64,000 nt of DNA, taken from an uncultured Acidobacteriia bacterium (GTDB taxonomy: Bacteria; Acidobacteriota; Terriglobia; Bryobacterales; Bryobacteraceae). The notes beneath the pieces are model-generated. The model was given only the letters and a program-made list of their open reading frames with translations, did not search any database and was not told the DNA's origin. Shown here in pieces: positions 9,013 to 17,401 of this stretch. The translations under genes were made by a program, and so were the position numbers. The DNA lies in contig CAIVPR010000044.1 in NCBI GenBank assembly GCA_903907865.1, forward strand, positions 186,001 through 250,000, written 5' to 3'. The stretch's first letter is position 1, and every line of letters begins with the position of its first letter.

Positions 9013-12000
9013 AGCTCCGCGCCGCGCCTCCGTGCCTGCGCACCCCTCTTCACTTGTAGGGAATAATGCAAATCATTCCACCGAGCCCCGTCAAACTCGC
9101 TCCCGCCCGCAAACTCCTCCGACTTCTCATCCCACTTCCAAAACCACGGGAAATCCTCTTTCGCCCGCTGCGGCTCCTTCCCCCGGTCCTTCCCGTACAC
9201 CACCTTCGGCGTCACCCGCAGCACGCAAGCGCCCTTCTTCGGCTTCGTCCCCGGTGCAAGCGTTGTTTGCAACCACGGTCGCAGATTCAACCGCACCCCG
9301 TCATTCAGATCCGGCTCCCACCCGACCGCCTGTTCATGCAACGGCTTCCACCGGACAAACAAGTCATACGGCTTCTCACCCCCAAGAATCTTCTCCAGTT
9401 CCCCCTTCAGGTGCAGCGCCGCCGATAGCCGCCCGTCCGCGCCCTCCGCGCCGGACGAAACCTCGGCCCGCTGCCGAGTAATCCAGTCTCCGAGAAACGT
9501 GTAAATCAACTTTTCCAGCGTCTTCCGCCCCTCGCCATCCGGACCCGCCAGCTTGTGATAGTTCACCAGCGCATGGAACCCGTCCTTGCGACCGTCCCAG
9601 ATGTGCCAGACAAACGGACGCTGGTGGAAGATCCGGCAATGCTCCTCGAAGAACTCGTCCCGCAACCAGACTTCCAGCGACTCGCACCCGCCAAGCAGTT
9701 CCGACAGCTTCGACGCCGACCACTCCTCCCCATATGCGTCCGCCAGCAAAGCTCGCAACCGGTCGGACGCCGACGCCTCCCCGCCAATCGAGTTCAAACA
9801 CACGATGCCGTCCGCGTCGGCATGAGCTTCGAGGCCGTCCGGGGGCAGGGCAGGGCAGTCCGGCAAACTAAAGTCTCGAGCTCGCGGCCAGATATACCCC
9901 ACTAATCGGGCAACCGCAGTGCCCAGCGGGTGATTGGAGTTGATCGGCCCCCCAGAAAACGACCATTGGGTAGGGTCGGTGGAGTCGAGGCTGCATCGGC
10001 CTGGACAGGTGGACAATGCGACGGCTTGCCACTGGTCCGGGTCGAACGTAACCTTACGCAGCGTTTGGTTCGTCACTTTCAAGGTCTGGTCCAAGTTGCG
10101 AACCATGGCCACAAAGCGATCTGACTTGCAGAAGCACAGGAGTGGTAGTAGTAGCCGCTCATCGCTCGGGATGAGAACCGCCACGTTGTTGTCGAATTTG
10201 ACACCCTCGTAGGGGACACATGCCAGTGCACCTATCCTGTTCACGGCGATCCCGCGCAGTCCCCAGGCACGTTGACCGCTCTCATGCATATCATGAAGCT
10301 GGTTGCGAGTTTCAATTGCGTACCTGGAAAGTGCTCCCGTGCCCCGTTCCCACCGGATAGCACACATCAGTCCGGTATCAGCGTTGGTTCCTAAGACGGC
10401 CGTCCTGAAGGGCTCCCAGATATCCGGGTAGGTTAGTATTTCCCAATGGAATGCTGTAAACCGTTCAAGGTCACCAGTAACCGCACCTTGGTAGCTCGCG
10501 GCAAACTGACCCAATGTATTTGCAGTGTCAGCTGATTCCTCAAATAACAGCCTATGGTCTGGGTTCGCCAGTTGAAGCTGCTGGACGAGCCGCGCCAGCT
10601 CTGCGTGCTTTAGAATATTCATCTTGTCCGCCGGGTTCTGTGCTGAAGCGGCATCCAACGCAACGAGTGCGTGCCCGGAGGCCGGACACCTGTTGCTGAT
10701 AGATATTAGAGATACCGTCACAATTTCACCTGTAATTGTGTCGAAAGCACGGGGGCCGAGCCGCGCGAGGATATTCCAGTCCATACGGGACAGTACTCCC
10801 GACCGCAGTCGCTTGTATGCCGAAAGGAATAGCCAGTTTTGCGGCGTCACCAGTGCCACAGATCCGCTATTCTGGCAGAACTTCAAGCACCTGTCGACGA
10901 ATACTGTTGCGAGATCTGCGCTCGAATCAGCGTGGAACTCGCTACAGTACTGCGCTAGAGTTGCGGTCTGCTTTCCTCGTCCAAGGTAAGGGACATTCGT
11001 TGTGACCAGCACGAAAGTATGGGAAAGGATCTTGAATGCGGCGAACACACCGTGAGCGGCAATCGCTAACTCGTTGAATTCAGCATCAATGGACTCGATT
11101 GCAAGTGCGGCTTCCAGAATCTGTAACACCTCATCCGTGCCAGCCGCAAACACATTTGCCTCGAGACCCATCGGGTCTATCAGGCTACCTAGCGTCGGCG
11201 CATCCTTGAACAGCGAGTACAATCGCCTCATCGCTTCTCGCGCAAGGCCATCCTCGCCCGCAAGTTCCACCCACTCGCTCTCGCCAGCATTGATCCCCAA
11301 CCCCGAGCACGCCAAATTCAACTCCGGCAAACCAATATGTTCACCCGTCATCCGCCAAGCCGCCAATGCCAAGTTGAACGCCGCTATCTGCGCGCACCTC
11401 GGATCAATCTCCAACCCGAACAAGTTATCCCGCAACACCGCACCCAGCGCGTGCTGCAGCGACAACCCCTCCTCCGCCATTCGCATTCGCGCCAGAATCG
11501 GCAACGCAAACGTCAGGAAATGCCCGCTCCCCATGCATGGGTCCAACACACGCAGCTCCCGCGCAGTCCGGGGCCAGCCCTCAAACCCGCCCGCCGCCGG
11601 TGAACCGTCCTCGTTCATCCGCAGATACGTCCAGTCATATCCCGGCAACCCCGGCTCAAATCCCGCCGCCCGGCGTTTCGCCGTCCACCACGCCCCGAGC
11701 GTGTTCTCTAGCAGAAACAGGACCATGTAGTCCTCGGTGAACAACTGTGTCACCGCCGGAAGCTCCCGTGCCCCGATCTTCACCTCGGACTTGTTGACCC
11801 GGTCCTTCTCGTCCTTCTGCCAGAACTGGTACACCCACCCCAAACTGTCGTCGGCCCGGAAGATATCAGCGGGCAGCGACGCCATCCGGCTCTCCAACGC
11901 CTGCCGGGTCTCCGGTGGCAATGAAACCCGCAGCACGGGGTCATCCGGCCGGAACACCGCCAACAGCATCCGCTGCGCCAGTTCCGCGGCAACTTCCAAC

Positions 12001-12386
12001 CAGTCCCGACCCTGCTCCCGCGCCAGTTCCCGGACCTCGTCCAACGTCATCGCCAACCCGTGCTCGGCGTCCAGCAGCAGATCGTTCTCCGCCAGAAACC
12101 GTGCAAACAACATCCGGTGCCAATGCTCGTATGCGCATGCCTGCACCAAATGAAAGGTCTCTTGGGTGCCCAGTCGATCATCCCGCTTATCCCCCAGCTG
12201 CCTGCCATTCGCCCGCAACTGCTTCCGCAACTCGCGGTCCTCCGGCGTCATGTGCGGCCAGGGTTCGTGGTGGTGCACGGCATACTGGTCCGTCAGCACT
12301 TTCCGTGCCCCGTCCTCGGCCACGGCCCGCGCCTTGGCGACCGTGTTCTCCAACAATCGGCGGTATTCGCGGTTCAACGTCGGCAT
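9009..12386 (-). CDS. pglX: PglX, BREX type 1 adenine-specific DNA methyltransferase
   Basis: The product is 1125 residues, close to the usual 1100-1200 for type 1 PglX. It begins with the family's typical N-terminus (MPTLNREYRRLLENTV). The S-adenosylmethionine site DPCMGSGHF is at about 282-290, and the catalytic loop is NVPY at about 464-467, a variant of NPPY also common in PglX. The C-terminal half carries target-recognition and spacer regions. Known PglX enzymes methylate N6 of adenine in a 6-7 bp non-palindromic site and mark self DNA. It starts 9 bp after brxC and overlaps the metallopeptidase gene by ATGA. No frame disruption is seen; PglX is often phase-variable, but no homopolymer tract was noticed here. 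Confidence 0.95.
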   Translation of the reverse strand: MPTLNREYRRLLENTVAKARAVAEDGARKVLTDQYAVHHHEPWPHMTPEDRELRKQLRANGRQLGDKRDDRLGTQETFHLVQACAYEHWHRMLFARFLAENDLLLDAEHGLAMTLDEVRELAREQGRDWLEVAAELAQRMLLAVFRPDDPVLRVSLPPETRQALESRMASLPADIFRADDSLGWVYQFWQKDEKDRVNKSEVKIGARELPAVTQLFTEDYMVLFLLENTLGAWWTAKRRAAGFEPGLPGYDWTYLRMNEDGSPAAGGFEGWPRTARELRVLDPCMGSGHFLTFALPILARMRMAEEGLSLQHALGAVLRDNLFGLEIDPRCAQIAAFNLALAAWRMTGEHIGLPELNLACSGLGINAGESEWVELAGEDGLAREAMRRLYSLFKDAPTLGSLIDPMGLEANVFAAGTDEVLQILEAALAIESIDAEFNELAIAAHGVFAAFKILSHTFVLVTTNVPYLGRGKQTATLAQYCSEFHADSSADLATVFVDRCLKFCQNSGSVALVTPQNWLFLSAYKRLRSGVLSRMDWNILARLGPRAFDTITGEIVTVSLISISNRCPASGHALVALDAASAQNPADKMNILKHAELARLVQQLQLANPDHRLLFEESADTANTLGQFAASYQGAVTGDLERFTAFHWEILTYPDIWEPFRTAVLGTNADTGLMCAIRWERGTGALSRYAIETRNQLHDMHESGQRAWGLRGIAVNRIGALACVPYEGVKFDNNVAVLIPSDERLLLPLLCFCKSDRFVAMVRNLDQTLKVTNQTLRKVTFDPDQWQAVALSTCPGRCSLDSTDPTQWSFSGGPINSNHPLGTAVARLVGYIWPRARDFSLPDCPALPPDGLEAHADADGIVCLNSIGGEASASDRLRALLADAYGEEWSASKLSELLGGCESLEVWLRDEFFEEHCRIFHQRPFVWHIWDGRKDGFHALVNYHKLAGPDGEGRKTLEKLIYTFLGDWITRQRAEVSSGAEGADGRLSAALHLKGELEKILGGEKPYDLFVRWKPLHEQAVGWEPDLNDGVRLNLRPWLQTTLAPGTKPKKGACVLRVTPKVVYGKDRGKEPQRAKEDFPWFWKWDEKSEEFAGGSEFDGARWNDLHYSLQVKRGAQARRRGAEL

Positions 12387-12395
12387 GGGCTTCTC

Positions 12396-15300
12396 CTACT
12401 GGATCTGAACCGGTCCGCGCGCCAGCTTGTCCAGCAAATGTGCCCTCTGCCGGGACAGCCACGCGTCCACATCCGTCTCCGACTTCAGCACACTGCGCTC
12501 CAAAGTCAGGAATTGCACTTGCGGCTCCAGCAGTTGGGCGGCAGCCTGCAGCGCCTTGGCTACGCGCGCCGGAATCGCCTCCGCTTCCATGCGCCGCGCC
12601 GCAAGATTCGCGGAATCCAGGGTGGCCAGAAGCGCGTCGTCATTGCCCACCGAAGGCTCTGCGGGAGCCCGGAGTCCAACGGCGTTCAGGATGCGTGCTT
12701 GGTCGGCAGCCGCAAGCTTCTGCCAAGTCGCGTTTCCGGCGAAACCCTCCATCGCGGCGCGGTAGGCTGCGACTTGCTCATCTTGGGCAGAACGGATGGC
12801 CTGTCGGAGCAGATCGGCCAGCCCGACGCGCAACGGCGCGACCGGGTCCGGCTGCGTCAGCAGGAGCCTGTTTTCATGCACTGCGTCCCGCTGGGCGAGC
12901 AATTCGGAGGCTTGCGCTAGGCCCTGCGTATGCGCTGCCAGCCGCTCCACCACGGTCCAGTGCGGCAAACGCCGCCCGATCAGGTCGCCAGTCCGTTTCC
13001 AGTCGGCAATCCGGGCCCGCAAGTCGGACTCGACAGCCCGCAGTGCTGCAAGCCGGTCATTTCCGATCAACCGGCGAATGTCTTCGATATCCTCCACCGA
13101 CGGCCGCACAGGTGCCGGGGCATCGCCGCCCGCCCCCGAAGCAAGGCGCAGAAGGGCCGCAAGGAAGTCCGCAGCCTTGGCATCCAACTCCTCCCCCCTA
13201 GCCCTGACGTCGACCTCTTGGTACAAGGCACGCAGGGCATTCCGTTCGGGGATCGTGAGCGTAATTTTCTCTACCCGCAATTCCGCCTTTGGAATCTTGT
13301 TTTGGTCCAGTTGTCCGGGCGGCACCGGCGCACCGTTCAGCGTCGCCGTAAGATGCTGGCTACGGTGCAGGGCGATAAGCGCCGTGTCCACCGCGTCCTG
13401 CGGCCAGCCGAACGGGCTGCCCATCAGTTCCTTGCGGATCTGTGTGCCGATCTTGCCCGGTCCAATCGCAGTGAGCGTCTGGCGGCAGACCGGGTGTTGC
13501 TCGATGGGTCCGTCGTACTGAATCAGTGAGAAGGGGCGGTCCGCGCCATCGCGCGCCCGTTTCAGCGTGGATTCCCACGTCGAACCGGAGAAATCCGCCT
13601 CCCGGAATCGGGGGAAGAGCCGCGCCAGCGCCGCGTCCGCGCCCGCCCGGATCTTCTCGTCCAAGGAAAGCTGCAGCAGTTCATTGCCCCCGCCTTGGAA
13701 AACCTTGGTGCCTCCCACAATTTCCGCCACCAGTACCTCGCGCTGCCGTTTGGCCAGTGCGTGGCGGCTCTCCATGCTTTGGCGGGCCAGTTGCCCCTCC
13801 GGCGTCGAGGGCACCCCCTTTGCTTGGATCGTTTGTTCCGCAGCCTGTTCCGTGGCGATCGACCCAAGCAGCTCATCCCGTGATTTCCCGGGGATGAAAA
13901 CGAAGAGCATCGGGCTGTTCACCCCAACCCCGCGCGCCGCGTTTAGAATCTCCCGTTCCGCAGTGGAGAATCCGTCCCGCAACCAAACCGGGATCGAGTC
14001 GCTTTCCGCCTTCGGCAAGTCCAGCGTTCGGTGTACTTGGAACTCCCTCTTGACTTTGGCCGCGCCTTGGAAAAGCTTGATCTTGTCGATGACCTTCTGC
14101 ACCTCGGCGGCCAGCAATTGTTCCCGGCGCTCTTCAAAGAACGCCGTGTCGTTCTTCAAGCGTGCTTCCCGCTGCTGGAAGTCGGAATGCCAGTTCCGGC
14201 CCTCTTCCGTCTGGATGCGGAACTCGTCACCGACCTGCATCAGCACGCCCTCGGCGGCCAATGCATCCAACAACCGCGCAACATCCGCCCGCAGCTTGCC
14301 GTTGTCCGCCGTCAAGTCCTGCACCAGCAGGTCCGCTACATGCACCTTGGTGGCACGGACGCCGATGTCGGCACCGCCCTCCCTCGGCAACTGTCCAATT
14401 AGGAACACCAGGCCGCAGATGCGCTGTCGAAGGCGTCCATCCCCCGTCCCGCCACTTGCCCCGTCGCGCCCGAGTGCCAGGATTCGCTCATTGATCTCGC
14501 GGGGCAGCGCCCCGGTCGTGACCATCTCCGGGGCCAGCGCTTCATAAAGGTCGTCACCCGGAATCAGCCTTCCCAGAGGTTGGGAGCTCAACCGGGCAAC
14601 ACAGTCATGGATGATCCGGAGTTGCGAGCGCAACTGGCTCTGCGTACCCGCAGTGTCCACCTGTCGGAAACAGTGCTCCCAGAATCGCCGCCGGACCGGC
14701 AGCAACGGGTAGTCCTGCGCGATCACCCGCTTGTCTTCCTGCCGTTCGCCGATCTTTGTTCCCTGCAGTTGCCGCGAGACTTCCCCTCCATGCTCCGCCA
14801 GCATCTCCGCAATCGGGGACAGGGCGGACGGCTGTTTGCTGAGCAGGACTTTTCGGGTAACGGTTTCCACGTCGGTATCTGACAACTGGATGCGGATCGT
14901 GAACCGGTCCAACAGTTTGTTCAGCAGGCTGGTGCCGGTAAGCGCGGACTGGCCCGCGGCCACCAGCATCACCTGGCTGTCCATCTGCTTGCAGAGAGCC
15001 TCCGCAGCTTCGGTGATCAACACCGAGCGCGTCTCCGAATTCCCGATGTACTGCTGCACCTCGTCGAGGATCAGGATCGTGCAAGGAATCCGGCCATCCC
15101 TACCCGCGCGCTTCAGCACCCGCTTGGTGGCTTGGAGGAACTCTTCGGTGGTCAGGTCGGAGCTCCGCAGCGGAAACTGCGCTTTAATGGTCTCCCGTGC
15201 CGCCATTTCGCTGGAGGCGAAGTTTGGATCGCATGCCAGCACGGCCTTGCTGAGCAGGGGACTCACATAGAGGTTGTTCAACTCCTGCGCCCAAGCTTTG

Positions 15301-15881
15301 CCGCCGTTCTCCACCGCGGCCTTCACGGCATCCAGGAACCCGCGCTCTTCCAGCCACAATTGGAACTGGGCCTGCGTGTACTGCATCGGAAGCCCGCACG
15401 CCCGCAGCAGGATTCCCAGAATGCTCAACCGGACATTGTCGGTTGTTCCGGCGGGAAGGCTGCCAGCCGCAGCCAGCATGCCGCCGCTTCTGCGACCGAC
15501 GATATCGAGCTCCCGCAGCAACTCCCGCACTTCCTCCGGCAACTCCGGCACCAAGCTCCGGGCGGTTGCGCCGTCGGGGAATGTAGTATCCACCCACAGG
15601 TGGCACAACATCTTGAGAAGGTGGGATTTGCCGCTGCCGAAGAACCCGCTCACCCATGCGGCCTTCTGGCTGGTTTGGCTCCGGCCTCCCACAAAGGAGG
15701 AGAGGATCTTGATCATCCCCTCCGCGTATTGCCCCTCGCAGACAAAGGTCGAAAGTTCGCCACGGAGTTCGCTGGTGACGTTGTCATTCGGCCCTTCGCC
15801 CGAGATTCGGGCTTGGCCGTTATTGACCAATCCTGCTGTGGCTGGGTCGCGCAGTAGCGTCTGGCCGATGAGTAGCGGCAT
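12396..15881 (-). CDS. brxC: BrxC, BREX ATP-binding protein
   Basis: The start at 15881 is chosen because it overlaps the brxB stop as TGATG and is preceded by a G-rich ribosome site (tcggggggata); an in-frame ATG further upstream would run into brxB. The product is 1161 residues. Walker A GFFGSGKSH is at about 79-87 within a typical BrxC/PglY N-terminal segment (WVSGFFGSGKSHLLKMLCHL). Walker B-like TILILDEVQQYIG follows about 190 residues later. The middle is rich in charged helices. BrxC is a large P-loop ATPase present in almost all BREX types, thought to work with PglX and PglZ in recognising or blocking phage DNA. Confidence 0.95.
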   Translation of the reverse strand: MPLLIGQTLLRDPATAGLVNNGQARISGEGPNDNVTSELRGELSTFVCEGQYAEGMIKILSSFVGGRSQTSQKAAWVSGFFGSGKSHLLKMLCHLWVDTTFPDGATARSLVPELPEEVRELLRELDIVGRRSGGMLAAAGSLPAGTTDNVRLSILGILLRACGLPMQYTQAQFQLWLEERGFLDAVKAAVENGGKAWAQELNNLYVSPLLSKAVLACDPNFASSEMAARETIKAQFPLRSSDLTTEEFLQATKRVLKRAGRDGRIPCTILILDEVQQYIGNSETRSVLITEAAEALCKQMDSQVMLVAAGQSALTGTSLLNKLLDRFTIRIQLSDTDVETVTRKVLLSKQPSALSPIAEMLAEHGGEVSRQLQGTKIGERQEDKRVIAQDYPLLPVRRRFWEHCFRQVDTAGTQSQLRSQLRIIHDCVARLSSQPLGRLIPGDDLYEALAPEMVTTGALPREINERILALGRDGASGGTGDGRLRQRICGLVFLIGQLPREGGADIGVRATKVHVADLLVQDLTADNGKLRADVARLLDALAAEGVLMQVGDEFRIQTEEGRNWHSDFQQREARLKNDTAFFEERREQLLAAEVQKVIDKIKLFQGAAKVKREFQVHRTLDLPKAESDSIPVWLRDGFSTAEREILNAARGVGVNSPMLFVFIPGKSRDELLGSIATEQAAEQTIQAKGVPSTPEGQLARQSMESRHALAKRQREVLVAEIVGGTKVFQGGGNELLQLSLDEKIRAGADAALARLFPRFREADFSGSTWESTLKRARDGADRPFSLIQYDGPIEQHPVCRQTLTAIGPGKIGTQIRKELMGSPFGWPQDAVDTALIALHRSQHLTATLNGAPVPPGQLDQNKIPKAELRVEKITLTIPERNALRALYQEVDVRARGEELDAKAADFLAALLRLASGAGGDAPAPVRPSVEDIEDIRRLIGNDRLAALRAVESDLRARIADWKRTGDLIGRRLPHWTVVERLAAHTQGLAQASELLAQRDAVHENRLLLTQPDPVAPLRVGLADLLRQAIRSAQDEQVAAYRAAMEGFAGNATWQKLAAADQARILNAVGLRAPAEPSVGNDDALLATLDSANLAARRMEAEAIPARVAKALQAAAQLLEPQVQFLTLERSVLKSETDVDAWLSRQRAHLLDKLARGPVQIQ

Positions 15882-16441
15882 CAATATCCCCCCGAACTGT
15901 GTACCGTAATCGGCACTGCCAAATAGTTCCACCCGTCTCGTGCGTCAAGCAGGCGGTAGTTGTTGTCCTGGCATCCGCCTGGAAAGAAGACCACCAAGCG
16001 GCCTTGTACGGACTGTTCCACCAGCTTCAAGATCCCGGCAACACGTGCAAATCCGAATAGCGTGCCGACCCCGAATACTGCCACCACCGAGGTCTTGGAC
16101 ACCTCTGGACGCTCCAGCGCTGCCCGTATTCGCGCGGCGACATATTCGGAAAACTCCGATTCCAGCTTAAGCTGCAAGTCTTCGGGCGATTCGAAATACG
16201 CATCCCGGTACTCCTCCGAGGCCATCCACTCGCCGAATGCCCGCGAGATGTCGACCTCGAACCATTCGTGTCCGGCATCCTTCGTCGCGATCTCGAACTG
16301 CGTCTTCCGCGATTGCAGGATCCTCTCGTCGGCTTTGTCATAGACAACCATGAGGATCCGCTGCGCCCCGGCAATGGTCTGCTGCCACGGCAGCGCCACA
16401 TGCTGGCGATACTTCTCGGCGAGTTGTTCGATCTTCCCCAT
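15881..16441 (-). CDS. brxB: BrxB, DUF1788 family BREX protein
   Basis: The product is 186 residues from the ATG at 16441. A longer reading from 16489 would put about ten codons inside a repeat leader (gttgtagggca), so the shorter form, beginning MGKIEQLAEKYRQHVALPWQ, is preferred; the ribosome site is weak in both cases. The body has the DUF1788 pattern: RILMVVYDKADERI, a VFGVGTLFGF segment, and LVVFFPGG near the end. BrxB is a small core component of type 1 BREX needed for protection, with no known enzymatic activity. It overlaps brxC as TGATG and is separated from brxA by 141 bp that hold a hairpin. Confidence 0.88.
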   Translation of the reverse strand: MGKIEQLAEKYRQHVALPWQQTIAGAQRILMVVYDKADERILQSRKTQFEIATKDAGHEWFEVDISRAFGEWMASEEYRDAYFESPEDLQLKLESEFSEYVAARIRAALERPEVSKTSVVAVFGVGTLFGFARVAGILKLVEQSVQGRLVVFFPGGCQDNNYRLLDARDGWNYLAVPITVHSSGGY

Positions 16442-16466
16442 CAGTCTGTCCAAGTCTTCCGTTTTT

Positions 16467-16582
16467 CCCGTTGTAGGGCAGGTTGTCAATCTGCGGCCGG
16501 GTCGCCGACACGGCCACGCGACCAGCGGTCGCGCCGCTTGGTTGCGGCTCCGCTGCTCTGCGGCCAGCCGTCCCGTCCCGTC
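16467..16582. repeat. Repeat leader and hairpin in brxA-brxB gap
   Basis: The gap starts with cccgttgtagggcag, shared with the REP-like elements at 7782 and 23647 (one or two differences), but then diverges. It holds a perfect 7-bp stem with a 3-base loop, CGCGACC-agc-GGTCGCG, at 16517-16533, among other GC-rich inverted repeats. In the BREX transcript this hairpin lies between the brxA stop and the brxB start. No open gene is seen. Confidence 0.6.
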
Positions 16583-17398
16583 CTAAAAGCTCCGCCCCGA
16601 CCGTCCTGCCCCAGGGTCCAACCGATCCAAATTCATGTCGATCACATCCCCGGCCATCCGTAGTTCAATCAACCCTTGCCGTTTCGCCTTCCCCGCCAAT
16701 TCCAGCACCTCGGACCGACTGCAGTCGAGAACCCGCACCCAATCCGAAGTCAAGCTTTCCGCCACGCCCATGCCCGCCACCCTTGCCAGAAGCAAAGCAA
16801 AGGCGACCGAGCCGGGCGTCGCCTGCACCCGGCGACGCGATTTGAAAGTTCGCCCGACCAAGTGCCCCGACTGCACCCACGTGCTCGAAGTGTTGCGGAC
16901 AATCTTGTCAATCGTATCCTCCTTCATCCGCCCATGCACCGAGTCGGCCACAGCGCTTGTCATGGCACCACGCGACAATTCGGCACCCGGTGGCATTCCC
17001 GCAATCACCGCCGAGGTCGCCCGCAGCAGGGGGTCGCGGGCCAAGCTGCACAACAGGGCCAGGAGGGGGTGGCTCTCCGAATCGATCCGCCAAAGTCCCG
17101 CCAGGACCCGGAACAATGGTAGTCCCGTGTCCAATCCGTATAGTTCCCGCAGATGTTGCAGCGAGTGGCGGCGGGTGGCGGCAGTCTGTTTTCCCAGGCA
17201 ATTCTCTTCCACGATGGCAGCGGCATACGCCTCCGGCTGGCTGTCCGCCGGCACCTGCGACAGCACAGCCTTCAGTTCATCCAGCATCATTGTTCTGCTG
17301 GAGTGCGTGCCAACATGTCCGAATCGAAAACCGTAGTTCCCAGCCAGGGCGTAGTTGCACCCCGGCTGGAAAAACGAATTGCTGCTTGCCTGGTCCAT
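16583..17398 (-). CDS. brxA: BrxA, DUF1819-like BREX protein
   Basis: The product is 271 residues and starts 3 bp after the upstream nuclease-like gene. Visible family-like features are the N-terminal LAGNYGFRFG segment, AIVEENCLGKQTAATRRHSL, LFRVLAGLWRID, and the SSTWVQSGHLVGRTFK block near residue 160-175. The C-terminal region is winged-helix-like and rich in charged helices. DUF1819/BrxA proteins are small all-helical DNA-binding members of BREX types 1, 3 and 6. It matches its position directly before brxB and brxC. The assignment rests on position and general pattern, so it is slightly less sure than the other core genes. Confidence 0.8.
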   Translation of the reverse strand: MDQASSNSFFQPGCNYALAGNYGFRFGHVGTHSSRTMMLDELKAVLSQVPADSQPEAYAAAIVEENCLGKQTAATRRHSLQHLRELYGLDTGLPLFRVLAGLWRIDSESHPLLALLCSLARDPLLRATSAVIAGMPPGAELSRGAMTSAVADSVHGRMKEDTIDKIVRNTSSTWVQSGHLVGRTFKSRRRVQATPGSVAFALLLARVAGMGVAESLTSDWVRVLDCSRSEVLELAGKAKRQGLIELRMAGDVIDMNLDRLDPGAGRSGRSF

Positions 17399-17401
17399 TC
17401 T

